Part shown: one piece after another, positions 42,029 through 50,229 of the stretch
How the letters are laid out: the number at the start of each line of letters is the position of its first letter
Position numbering within the stretch: the stretch's first letter is position 1
From: Ascidiaceihabitans sp029251465
GTDB lineage: Bacteria > Pseudomonadota > Alphaproteobacteria > Rhodobacterales > Rhodobacteraceae
Assembly (NCBI RefSeq): GCF_042932805.1
Contig: NZ_CP170633.1
Span: 3,596,001 to 3,660,000, forward strand
Reading direction: 5' to 3'
Length of the DNA: 64,000 bases
Notes under the pieces: generated by a model
Database searches by the model: none
The model's input: the letters and a program-made list of their open reading frames with translations, nothing else
Told to the model about the DNA's origin: nothing
Made by a program: the position numbers and the translations under genes

Positions 42029-43093
42029 TTAATGTTGGTCGTAATCGACGACGAGTTTGTCAGACAATGCGTAGCACTGGCAGGTCAGGACATAACCCGC
42101 CTCGACCTCGTAATCCTCAAGCGCGTGGTTGGAGAGCATCTCGTATTCGCCTTCGCTGACCTTGGCGATGCAGGTCGAACAAACGCCAGCTTTGCACGCA
42201 AACGGCGCATCCAGATTGTTGGCGAGCGCGGCCTCTAGCACGGATTGATCTTTGGGAATGACAAAGCTGTGGGTCGCCCCTTCGATTTTGACGGTTGCCT
42301 GTGTGCCTTTGGCGTTTTCACTGCGCGCACTGATCGCCTGTTTGGCCAGTCGCCCTTGTTGACCGGCCCCAAACAGTTCGAATTTGATCTGGGATTTATC
42401 CAGCCCATGTGTCGTTAGTGCGTCGACAATCGCCAGCATCATTGGTTCAGGTCCACAGATAAAAGCAGTGTCTATACTTGCAATATTGATCCAGGATTTA
42501 AAGAGTGCTGCGCATTTTTCCTGATCGACACGACCGCTGAACAAATCTATGTCTTGGCCGGTTTCAAGCACGTGAATGATGGTCAGCCGACCCATGTAGG
42601 TGTTCTTGAGATCCTCCAGTTCCTCGCGGAACATGATCGTGCCAACAGCGCGGTTCGCATAGATCAAGGTAAAGGTGCTATTCGGCTCGCGCGTAAGGAC
42701 GGTTTTTAGGATCGACAGAACGGGTGTTACACCTGATCCGCCAGCAAATCCAAGGTATGACTTGGCCTTGTTAGGCTCTATTTCTGTATGGAATTTGCCC
42801 ATAGGCGGCATCGCGTGCAGGGTGTCGCCGACATTCAGTTCTGTGTTGGCAAATGTCGAAAATGCACCGCCATCAACGCGTTTGATTCCGACCTGCAATT
42901 TGCCGTCATCCAGCCCCGCGCAGATCGAATAATTGCGCCGCAATTCGGTCCCGTCAAAGTCTTGTTTGAACGTCAGGTACTGCCCTTGGACAAATGCGAA
43001 ATCATCAGCGTTTTCGGGTTCTAACGTCAGCACAACCGCATCGCGGATCGTGTGGTGAATGTCGGTTACGGTGAGGGGACGGAATTGGGTCAT
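42029..43093 (-). CDS. paaE: Phenylacetyl-CoA epoxidase reductase subunit PaaE
   Basis: About 354 residues. An FAD-binding domain (RRNYSICAG) and NAD-binding domain (GFAGGSGVTPVLSILKTVL, FICGPEPMM) are followed by a plant-type 2Fe-2S ferredoxin domain (CKAGVCSTCIAKV and the later C in TCQCYAL). It passes electrons from NADPH to the PaaAC di-iron oxygenase. ATG 43093 gives MTQFRPLTV, the family N-terminus; an in-frame start at 43252 would run into paaD. Confidence 0.94.
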   Translation of the reverse strand: MTQFRPLTVTDIHHTIRDAVVLTLEPENADDFAFVQGQYLTFKQDFDGTELRRNYSICAGLDDGKLQVGIKRVDGGAFSTFANTELNVGDTLHAMPPMGKFHTEIEPNKAKSYLGFAGGSGVTPVLSILKTVLTREPNSTFTLIYANRAVGTIMFREELEDLKNTYMGRLTIIHVLETGQDIDLFSGRVDQEKCAALFKSWINIASIDTAFICGPEPMMLAIVDALTTHGLDKSQIKFELFGAGQQGRLAKQAISARSENAKGTQATVKIEGATHSFVIPKDQSVLEAALANNLDAPFACKAGVCSTCIAKVSEGEYEMLSNHALEDYEVEAGYVLTCQCYALSDKLVVDYDQH

Positions 43094-43097
43094 AGGC

Positions 43098-43565
43098 TCA
43101 GATACACTTGAAATAATCGAAGGGTTCCAGACAGTCCGCACAGCGCCATTGTGCTTTGCACGGGGTGGATCCGAACTGGCTGATGCGTTGTACGTCTTTT
43201 GATTGGCAGTGTGGGCAACGATCAGGGCCACCGGCAGTTTGTGGTGGCGCAATCCCGTAAGTTTCCAATTTGGAACGCCCTTTTTCAGACAGCCAATCGG
43301 TGGTCCATGCAGGCGACAATTGGCGTTTTAGAGACAGGTTTTTGATGCCATGCCCTGTCATCGCCAATTCGATATCGAGGTTGATAATGCTTGTTGCGGG
43401 ACAGCCCGAATAGGTTGGCGTCACGGTGATTTCCAAAGTGTCTTCTTGCCATTGAACATCACGAATGATCCCCAAATCAACAAGCGAGATCACCGGAATT
43501 TCGGGGTCTGGAACATTGTCCAGCCATTCCCAAATCTGCGTAACCGTGGGTTTTTCGACTACCAT
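43098..43565 (-). CDS. paaD: Phenylacetyl-CoA epoxidase assembly protein PaaD
   Basis: A 155-residue protein with a MIP18/DUF59 domain (about 10-90: WLDNVPDPEIPVISLVDLGI, VTPTYSGCPATSIINLDIEL) and a C-terminal zinc-ribbon-like region (CPHCQSKD, CRWRCADC-like WRCADC, CI at the end). It is thought to help build metal centres of the epoxidase. Overlaps the paaC stop by 7 bp. Confidence 0.92.
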   Translation of the reverse strand: MVVEKPTVTQIWEWLDNVPDPEIPVISLVDLGIIRDVQWQEDTLEITVTPTYSGCPATSIINLDIELAMTGHGIKNLSLKRQLSPAWTTDWLSEKGRSKLETYGIAPPQTAGGPDRCPHCQSKDVQRISQFGSTPCKAQWRCADCLEPFDYFKCI

Positions 43566-44287
43566 TTTGCATCCGGGTATGCGCGCGGCAAGGACTGCAT
43601 GACCGCCAACATATGCCCTAGCGCTTCGGTGTGACGCGCGCCGGTTTTGCCGCCTTTGTGGGTGAATGTGCTGTCGGGTTGAACCAAGGTTGCCTGACCC
43701 AGAACATCCAGCAGACGTGCATCAAATGCGGGGCGCAGGGTGCTGGTGTCGATGTGATCGCAATCGTCGTTCAGGAACATTTCCCCGACATAAGGCCACA
43801 GCCGATCAAGGGCGTTTTGCATCCGGTTATGGCTTTCCTCGGTTCCATCGCCCAAGGCAATAACCGTGTCGGTCGAGCGTTCCAGATGGTACGTAACTTC
43901 CTTCAGTGATTTTTCAGCAATGGCGCTAATTTGTGCGTGATCAGATGCCTTTAGCGCACCCAGCATTTCGAAATGCCATGCGTCGAACAGGAACTGTCGC
44001 ATCATCGTGTGACCGAAATCGCGGTTGGGTTGTTCGACCAATAGAAGGTTGCGAAAATCCCAAACGTCGCGGTGAAAAGCGAGGCCATCTGCGTCGCGAT
44101 CACTGCCTTCGATTTCGGCGGCAAGGCCAAGCCAAAGTTGCGTTTGTCCGATCAGATCGAGGGCAATGTTTGCCAGTGCGATATCTTCTTCCAACACGGG
44201 CGCGACGCCGCACCATTCTGAAACGCGATGTCCTAAGACGAGGGAATTGTCGCCCATGCGGCAGGCAAATTCGAACAGGTTGCTCAC
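43559..44287 (-). CDS. paaC: Phenylacetyl-CoA epoxidase structural subunit PaaC
   Basis: A 242-residue ferritin-like protein that pairs with PaaA. ALDLIGQTQLWLGLAAEIEG, DAWHFEMLGALKAS and KSLKEVTYHLERSTDTVIAL are typical. The GTG start at 44287 overlaps the paaB stop (GTGA). PaaC stabilises PaaA and lacks a full di-iron site in characterised systems. Confidence 0.93.
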   Translation of the reverse strand: MSNLFEFACRMGDNSLVLGHRVSEWCGVAPVLEEDIALANIALDLIGQTQLWLGLAAEIEGSDRDADGLAFHRDVWDFRNLLLVEQPNRDFGHTMMRQFLFDAWHFEMLGALKASDHAQISAIAEKSLKEVTYHLERSTDTVIALGDGTEESHNRMQNALDRLWPYVGEMFLNDDCDHIDTSTLRPAFDARLLDVLGQATLVQPDSTFTHKGGKTGARHTEALGHMLAVMQSLPRAYPDAKW

Positions 44288-44571
44288 ATCGCACCTACGT
44301 CATCTGGGATGTCGAAAAACGTCGGATGACGGTACACTTTGTCGTCCGCCGGATCGTACAAATGCCCCTTATCCTCGGGTGAGGACGCGACGATCGCTGA
44401 GGATTCGACGGCCCAAATGCTCACGCCTTCTTTGCGACGGGTATAGACGTCGCGCGCGTTCTTGATTGCCATTTCGGCGTCTGGCGCGTGCAGACTGCCG
44501 ACGTGGCGATGGGACAACCCATGCGCGCCACGAATGAAAATTTCCCAGAGGGGCCATTCTTGTTTGGTCAT
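44284..44571 (-). CDS. paaB: Phenylacetyl-CoA epoxidase subunit PaaB
   Basis: A 95-residue PaaB. WPLWEIFIRGAHGLSHRHVG, MAIKNARDVYTRR and SIWAVESSAI are diagnostic. It bridges PaaAC heterodimers. GGAG stands 10 bases before ATG 44571. It lies between paaA and paaC in the canonical order. Confidence 0.95.
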   Translation of the reverse strand: MTKQEWPLWEIFIRGAHGLSHRHVGSLHAPDAEMAIKNARDVYTRRKEGVSIWAVESSAIVASSPEDKGHLYDPADDKVYRHPTFFDIPDDVGAM

Positions 44572-44576
44572 TTGAA

Positions 44577-45569
44577 CTACTCCGCCGCCAGTTTTGCCGC
44601 GCGCTTTTTGTCGGCGTGGGCCATCATGCCGTCGCGCACCCACGCGCCATCGTCCCACGCTTTGTTGCGGGCTTCCATGCGGTTTGCGGCTTCTGGTCCG
44701 TTGCCTTTGAGGACATCGAAAAATTCATCCCAGTCAGGTTGTGCGAAATCGTAGCCGCCTTTTTCGTCGTTCCATTTCAGCGTCTCGTCCGGGATCGTCA
44801 GCCCTAGGTATTCTGCCTGTGGTGCTGTTTGATCGACAAACAATTGGCGCAACTCGTCATTGCCGTTCATCTTGATCTTCCATGCCATGGATTGCGCAGA
44901 ATGGACAGAATCCCCATCGGACGGGCCGAACATCATCAGCGATGGCCCCCAGAACCGGTTCAGCGCATCTTGGGCCATGCGCTTTTGCGCAGCAGTGCCG
45001 TTTGCCATCTTCATCATGATGTCGAAACCTTGCCGCTGATGAAAGGATTCTTCTTTGCAAATCCGCACCATCGCACGTGCGTAAGGGCCGTAAGATGTGC
45101 GTTGCAGTGGTACTTGGTTCATGATCGCAGCGCCATCGACCAACCAGCCAACCGCACCCATATCAGCCCATGTTAGGGTCGGATAATTAAAGATCGAGCT
45201 GTATTTCATCCGCCCGTCAAGCAGCATTTCCGTCAGTTCATCCCGGGTCACACCCAGCGTTTCAGCGGCGCAGTAAAGGTACAGGCCGTGCCCTGCTTCG
45301 TCTTGTACTTTGGCGAGCAAAATCGCTTTGCGTTCCAGTGTGGGCGCGCGGGTGATCCAGTTGCCTTCGGGCAATTGGCCAACGATTTCAGAGTGCGCGT
45401 GTTGCCCGATCTGGCGGATTAAAGTTTTGCGATAGCCCGCTGGCATCCAATCCTTAGGCTCGATCTTGTCACCTGCATTGATGCGTTCCTGAAAGGCGCG
45501 TTCTTGGGGGTCCATTTCGTCCAATGATTTGACGCCTTGGCCAGTGGATTTCACCATTTGAGCATACAT
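44577..45569 (-). CDS. paaA: Phenylacetyl-CoA epoxidase catalytic subunit PaaA
   Basis: A 330-residue di-iron monooxygenase subunit. Metal ligands are in KVQDEAGHGLYLYCAAE and CKEESFHQRQGFDIM. It inserts one oxygen of O2 into phenylacetyl-CoA to give the 1,2-epoxide. The upstream thiolase gene ends 3 bp before its start. Length is normal for PaaA. Confidence 0.96.
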   Translation of the reverse strand: MYAQMVKSTGQGVKSLDEMDPQERAFQERINAGDKIEPKDWMPAGYRKTLIRQIGQHAHSEIVGQLPEGNWITRAPTLERKAILLAKVQDEAGHGLYLYCAAETLGVTRDELTEMLLDGRMKYSSIFNYPTLTWADMGAVGWLVDGAAIMNQVPLQRTSYGPYARAMVRICKEESFHQRQGFDIMMKMANGTAAQKRMAQDALNRFWGPSLMMFGPSDGDSVHSAQSMAWKIKMNGNDELRQLFVDQTAPQAEYLGLTIPDETLKWNDEKGGYDFAQPDWDEFFDVLKGNGPEAANRMEARNKAWDDGAWVRDGMMAHADKKRAAKLAAE

Positions 45570-45572
45570 CGT

Positions 45573-46775
45573 TCAGACCCTTTCAAGGATAAGTGCAACG
45601 CCTTGGCCGACGCCCACGCACATTGTGCACAGCGCGTAGCGACCACCAGTTCGTTGCAGTTGATAGGCGGCCGTCATGACCAATCGCGCGCCCGACATGC
45701 CCAGGGGATGACCAATCGCGATGGCCCCACCTTGAGCGTTCACGCGCGGATCATCGTCAGCCACACCCAGGCTGCGCATTGTAGCGAGCCCTTGTGACGC
45801 GAAGGCTTCGTTTAACTCAATCACGTCCATTTGGTCGATGGTGAGCCCTGCGCGGTGCAGTACTTTTTCGCATGCCGGGATCGGGCCGATGCCCATCACG
45901 CGCGGCGCAACACCTGCGGCATTCATCGCAACGACACGCGCCATTGGCGTGAGGTTGTTCTTGGCGGCAGCGTCTTCTGATGCGAGCAACAGGGCCGCTG
46001 CCCCATCGTTCACACCAGACGCATTGCCTGCGGTCACTGTCAAATCAGCGCCATTGATGCCACGCAATTTCGCAAGCCCTTCTGCGGTGGAACCGGGGCG
46101 CGGATGTTCATCTGTGTCGACAATCAGTGCATCACCCTTGCGCTGCGGTATCGACACGGGCGCGATTTCCTGCGCAAAGGCACCAGCCTCATGGGCGGCG
46201 GCCCAGCGCGCTTGGGACCGCGCTGCAAATGCGTCTTGATCGGCGCGGTTCACGTCATAGTCAGCGGCAACATTGTCGGCGGTTTGCGGCATTGAATCGG
46301 TGCCATACTGATCGTGCATTTTGCGGTTCACAAAGCGCCAGCCGATGGTTGTGTCATACATTTGCGGGTCGCGCCCAAAGGCCGAGGTGGCCTTGCCAAC
46401 GACGAAGGGTGCGCGGCTCATGCTCTCGACTCCGCCTGCGATGACCATGTCGAGATCGCCGGCTTTGATCGCACGTGCGGCCATGCCAACGGCGTCGAGA
46501 CCGGAGGCGCACAAGCGGTTGACGGTGATGCCCGGCACGTCGACGGGCAGACCAGCGAGCAACGATGCCATGCGCGCGACGTTGCGGTTGTCTTCGCCAG
46601 CTTGGTTGGCGCAACCCATGATCACATCATCAAGTCGGGACCAATCGACATCCGGATTGCGCGCCATGAGGGCGGCAATTGGTGCCGCCGCCAAATCGTC
46701 AGCACGAACAGAGGATAATCCACCGCCATAACGACCGATGGGTGTGCGCTGCGCGTCACAAATGAATGCCTGCAT
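45573..46775 (-). CDS. paaJ: 3-oxoadipyl-CoA / 3-oxo-5,6-didehydrosuberyl-CoA thiolase
   Basis: A 400-residue thiolase. The acyl-accepting Cys is in NRLCASGLDAVGMAARA (about 90), the catalytic His in AIGHPLGMSGARLVM and the second Cys in CTMCVGVGQG. It heads the paa operon and cuts the ring-opened chain in two rounds. It could equally be PcaF of the beta-ketoadipate pathway, since the two are near-identical; operon context favours PaaJ. Confidence 0.9.
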   Translation of the reverse strand: MQAFICDAQRTPIGRYGGGLSSVRADDLAAAPIAALMARNPDVDWSRLDDVIMGCANQAGEDNRNVARMASLLAGLPVDVPGITVNRLCASGLDAVGMAARAIKAGDLDMVIAGGVESMSRAPFVVGKATSAFGRDPQMYDTTIGWRFVNRKMHDQYGTDSMPQTADNVAADYDVNRADQDAFAARSQARWAAAHEAGAFAQEIAPVSIPQRKGDALIVDTDEHPRPGSTAEGLAKLRGINGADLTVTAGNASGVNDGAAALLLASEDAAAKNNLTPMARVVAMNAAGVAPRVMGIGPIPACEKVLHRAGLTIDQMDVIELNEAFASQGLATMRSLGVADDDPRVNAQGGAIAIGHPLGMSGARLVMTAAYQLQRTGGRYALCTMCVGVGQGVALILERV

Positions 46776-46833
46776 GTCGAAATCTCCCTTAGTCCAAAAG
46801 CATAGGGGAGCCTGCGATTCGACGCAAATAAAA

Positions 46834-46871
46834 CGTTACGAAAAATTTGATCTGAGAGATATTGCGTAACG
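46834..46871. promoter_or_regulatory. Inverted repeat upstream of the paa operon (candidate operator)
   Basis: CGTTACG (46834-46840) and CGTAACG (46865-46871) are perfect complements with centres about 31 bp apart, roughly three helical turns, in the 98-bp gap before the thiolase gene. PaaX or another regulator could bind here. No match to a known consensus was established. Confidence 0.35.
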
Positions 46872-46873
46872 CG

Positions 46874-47641
46874 TTAGAGCGACGCAGTGATCCCACCGTC
46901 GACGTACAGCGTGTGACCGTTCACAAAACTGGATGCTTTGGAGGATAGGAACACAGCAGCTCCAACCAGTTCATCCACATCACCCCAACGTCCCGCCGGG
47001 GTTCGTTTTTCCAGCCAAGACGTGAATTCGGGGTCAGCGACCAATGCTGCGTTCAGTGGCGTGTCAAAATATCCGGGCGCAATCGCGTTGCATTGCAGTC
47101 CGTGTTTCGCCCAATCGGTCGCCATGCCCTTGGTCAGGTTGCCAACGGCGCCTTTGGTCGCGGTGTATGGTGCAATTCCAGGCCGCGCTAGCAAGGTTTG
47201 AACAGACGCGATGTTGATGATTTTGCCCCGTTTGCGATCAATCATGTGACGCGCAACCGCTTGGCCGACGTGAAAGACCGAGGCGACATTGGTCTGCAAC
47301 AATTTCTCAAACGCCTCGGGCGGGAAGTCCTGCAATTCGGTGCGGTGCTGCATACCGGCATTGTTGATCAGGATATCGATCGGACCGATGTCATTTTCGA
47401 ACCGGTCTACCGCGGCGCGCACCCCGTGATGGTCCGTGGCATCAAACGGCAGTTGGTGGACAGTGGCGCCTGTATCCGCAAGCGTTTTGGCAGCAACGTC
47501 CAGCTTGGTTGTGTCGCGTCCGTTCAAAACGATTTCGGCACCCGCGCCTGCAAGCCCTTTGGCCAATGCATAGCCGATCCCTTGGCTGGAACCGGTGATC
47601 AGGGCGCGTAGGCCAGTCAGGTCAAACATTTGCAGTGTCAT
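46874..47641 (-). CDS. SDR oxidoreductase, gluconate 5-dehydrogenase-like
   Basis: A 255-residue classical SDR. NAD(P)-binding ITGSSQGIGYALAKGLAGAG, NNAG in ILINNAGMQHRTEL, catalytic Ser in INIASVQTLLARPG and YTATKGAVGNLTKG. GYFDTPLNAALVADPEF is typical of gluconate 5-dehydrogenases (IdnO/Gno). It is divergent from an idnD-like gene, the natural pathway partner (5-keto-gluconate to gluconate). It could also be a 2-deoxy-gluconate 3-dehydrogenase. Confidence 0.82.
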   Translation of the reverse strand: MTLQMFDLTGLRALITGSSQGIGYALAKGLAGAGAEIVLNGRDTTKLDVAAKTLADTGATVHQLPFDATDHHGVRAAVDRFENDIGPIDILINNAGMQHRTELQDFPPEAFEKLLQTNVASVFHVGQAVARHMIDRKRGKIINIASVQTLLARPGIAPYTATKGAVGNLTKGMATDWAKHGLQCNAIAPGYFDTPLNAALVADPEFTSWLEKRTPAGRWGDVDELVGAAVFLSSKASSFVNGHTLYVDGGITASL

Positions 47642-47714
47642 GGTTATTTCCCTTGATGCTCGCCCTCAACTATCCCAACGTTCGTCGCAAATGTATAGCG
47701 TTGAAAGCGAAACG

Positions 47715-48749
47715 ATGTCCTCAAAAGCTGTTGTCATTCACGATGCCCGCGATCTTAGGGTTGAGCCGTATGAAACGCCGACACCCGCTGCCGGTGAGGT
47801 TCTGTTGGACATGAAAGCCGGTGGGATTTGTGGCTCTGACTTGCACTACTACAACCACGGCGGGTTCGGCCCTGTTCGGCTGCGTGAACCGATGGTTTTG
47901 GGGCATGAGGTGTCAGGAGTTGTGACGGCTTTGGGTGACGGTGTTGAGGGGTTGGCTGTGGGTCAGTTGGTTGCTGTATCCCCATCGCGCCCTTGTCTAA
48001 ACTGCGAATACTGCTTGCGAGGGCAGCAAAACCACTGTTTGAACATGCGCTTTTACGGCAGTGCAATGCCGTTCCCGCATATCCAAGGTGCGTTCCGAAA
48101 TGCGCTGGTTGTGTTGGCCAGTCAATGCGTTGTGGCGGATGGCCTAACCCCCGCACAGGCCGCAATGGCAGAGCCGCTGGCAGTCTGCCTACACGGTGTT
48201 GGACAAGCGCCTGACCTTTTGGGAAAAACGGTTTTGGTAACGGGCTGTGGCCCGATCGGAGTCCTTGCCATTATGGCGGCGCGACGGGCAGGGGCCGCTG
48301 AAATCATCGCAACCGATCTGTCAGATTACACCCTTTCTGTTGCGCGCGCGTGCGGGGCTGATCTTGGGCTGAACACCAAAACGGACCCCGATGCGCTGGC
48401 CCCGTTCAGCGCTGGCAAAGGGCGCATTGATGTGCATCTGGAGTGTTCCGGAGCCGCCGCAGCCTTGACGGCCGGCGTGACGGTTTTGCGCCCCGGTGGC
48501 ACGTTGGTGCAGCTGGGTATGGGCGGCGACATGACCGTCCCGATGCAATCGATCACGGCCAAAGAAATCACTTTGCGCGGATCGTTTCGGTTTCACCCTG
48601 AATTCAGCACAGCGGTGACGTTGATGCAGAAGGGGCTGATTGATGTCGACCCGTTAATCACGCACAGTTTTGATCTAAAAGACGTGGTGGCCGCATTTGA
48701 GATGGCCAGTGATCGTTCGCAGGCGATGAAGGTTCAGATAACCTTTTGA
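47715..48749 (+). CDS. idnD: L-idonate 5-dehydrogenase-like zinc alcohol dehydrogenase
   Basis: A 344-residue medium-chain dehydrogenase. Catalytic zinc ligands lie in GGICGSDLHYYNHGGFG and LGHEVSG; the structural zinc Cys residues in CLNCEYCLRGQQNHC. The Rossmann motif is VTGCGPIGVLAIMAARRAG. YYNHGGFGPVRLREPMVLGH is typical of L-idonate 5-dehydrogenases. ATG 47715 is chosen; an ATG 24 bp earlier is possible. Divergent from the SDR gene with a 73-bp gap that must hold both promoters. Confidence 0.85.
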   Translation: MSSKAVVIHDARDLRVEPYETPTPAAGEVLLDMKAGGICGSDLHYYNHGGFGPVRLREPMVLGHEVSGVVTALGDGVEGLAVGQLVAVSPSRPCLNCEYCLRGQQNHCLNMRFYGSAMPFPHIQGAFRNALVVLASQCVVADGLTPAQAAMAEPLAVCLHGVGQAPDLLGKTVLVTGCGPIGVLAIMAARRAGAAEIIATDLSDYTLSVARACGADLGLNTKTDPDALAPFSAGKGRIDVHLECSGAAAALTAGVTVLRPGGTLVQLGMGGDMTVPMQSITAKEITLRGSFRFHPEFSTAVTLMQKGLIDVDPLITHSFDLKDVVAAFEMASDRSQAMKVQITF

Positions 48750-48796
48750 GAGTACAGTCAGACCGTGTCGCATTTTACCGATTGGAAAACGCCTAA

Positions 48797-49636
48797 ATGA
48801 TTTCGCTTGGATTGGGACTAGTCGCTGCGTTGGCGTGGGGCATTCATGACGTGTGTGTGCGCTATGTTAGCCAACGCACGGGGATTGTGGCAGCGCTTTT
48901 GACGGTTCTGGTGTTAGGCAGTTTTCTAGCTGTCCCAGTGGCTTTCGTGTTTTCGGATGCCCAGATGACAACGGGCAACATCGTACGCGCGGTCGTCGCG
49001 GGCGTGGCATTTGCCGTCGCCGGATTGGCGTTGTACCACGCGTTTTCGATAGGGCCAGTGCGGCTGGTCGCGCCGATTATCGGGGCCTATCCAATCCTGT
49101 CTGTCGGGTGGGCTGCGATCAATGGCGCGTCGGTCGATGTGTTTCAGTGGATTGCGGTGTTGCTGGTGATTGCTGGTGTGGGGTTTGTTGCAGGTTCATC
49201 GGGTTCTTCTGAGGATAATTCACAGCGTCCGGCCGCAATCAAGTGGTCGCTGATGGCCTGCGTCGGTTTTGCGTTGTCGTTTGCGATTGCCCATTATGCG
49301 ACAACTGAAGGCACGGAATTCAGCGTCAATGCTGTGTCGCGCTTGACCGCAGTTGTTTGTATCTTCGGGTATGCGTTGTTTACCCGTTCGGTCATGTTGC
49401 CCGCTCGATCGCAGCTGCCGTTGTTGGCGTTGATGGGTGCGCTGGACTGTTTGGCGCTGGGCGCAGTTGTCTATGCCGGTACGCAAACCAACCCTGAATA
49501 TTCTGCTGTTGGTGCCTCTAGCTTTGGAATGATCACTGTCATTCTGGCGTCGCTTTTCTTGCGCGAAAAAATGACCAATGCCCAATGGGTGGGCGTCGCT
49601 GTAGTGTTCAGCGCCATCGCGTATTTGGCGTTTTAA
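48797..49636 (+). CDS. EamA/DMT-family transporter
   Basis: A 279-residue inner-membrane protein with about ten hydrophobic helices in two EamA repeats (first ISLGLGLVAALAWGIHDVCV, second from about 150). YHAFSIGPVRLVAPIIGAYP is typical of the drug/metabolite superfamily. It probably exports a small metabolite; substrate unknown. Located 47 bp after idnD and sharing its stop tetranucleotide TTAA with the convergent LysE-like gene. Confidence 0.85.
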   Translation: MISLGLGLVAALAWGIHDVCVRYVSQRTGIVAALLTVLVLGSFLAVPVAFVFSDAQMTTGNIVRAVVAGVAFAVAGLALYHAFSIGPVRLVAPIIGAYPILSVGWAAINGASVDVFQWIAVLLVIAGVGFVAGSSGSSEDNSQRPAAIKWSLMACVGFALSFAIAHYATTEGTEFSVNAVSRLTAVVCIFGYALFTRSVMLPARSQLPLLALMGALDCLALGAVVYAGTQTNPEYSAVGASSFGMITVILASLFLREKMTNAQWVGVAVVFSAIAYLAF

Positions 49637-50223
49637 AGGCTGGAAAAAAGCGCGAGGCCCACAACCAAAAGCATCGCGCAGGCCATCGCAATGTTGATCG
49701 CACGCTGCGTGCTCGCGCCCAAATTCAATTGACGCAAACGTACGCCTGCAAATAGCCACAACACGTGCAAGGGCGTCCAGATCAGGCTGTAAATTAGGAT
49801 TTTTACAGTCACTTCGAACAAGAAGGCATCGGGAAACATCGCGAAACCCGAGAACAATGTTGTGGTTACGACGTATGCTTTTGGATTGATCGGTTGCAGG
49901 GCCAGCCCGTTCCAAAACCCGAGCGGTTTGGTCGGATCAATGAACCCAATGCGCGCGCCGGCGGTCGCGATCCGCCACGCAAGAAACAAAAGGTACCCAA
50001 CAGACGCCAGTAGCAAAACCGTGCGCAGCCAAGGGATGGCAAGACCGGCCGCCGCGATCCCTGACAACACCAAAATCATCACGATGAACCCGCCGACATA
50101 CAGCCCACCAATGAACGCGAGGCCGTGGCGATAGCCGTACGCCGCACCAATTCCGGCAGTCGTCAAAACACCTGGTCCGGGCGTGATGATCAAAAAGAAA
50201 ACGGCGGCGATAAATTCAATCAT
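49633..50223 (-). CDS. LysE-family amino-acid exporter
   Basis: A 196-residue membrane protein with about six helices. The N-terminal FFLIITPGPGVLTTAGIGAA is the LysE/RhtB signature, and GLALQPINPKAYVVTTTLFS follows mid-protein. Such proteins export amino acids such as homoserine, threonine or lysine. It lies 6 bp after the enolase-superfamily gene on the same strand and could be co-transcribed with the sugar-acid operon. Confidence 0.87.
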   Translation of the reverse strand: MIEFIAAVFFLIITPGPGVLTTAGIGAAYGYRHGLAFIGGLYVGGFIVMILVLSGIAAAGLAIPWLRTVLLLASVGYLLFLAWRIATAGARIGFIDPTKPLGFWNGLALQPINPKAYVVTTTLFSGFAMFPDAFLFEVTVKILIYSLIWTPLHVLWLFAGVRLRQLNLGASTQRAINIAMACAMLLVVGLALFSSL

Positions 50224-50229
50224 GAGCAG

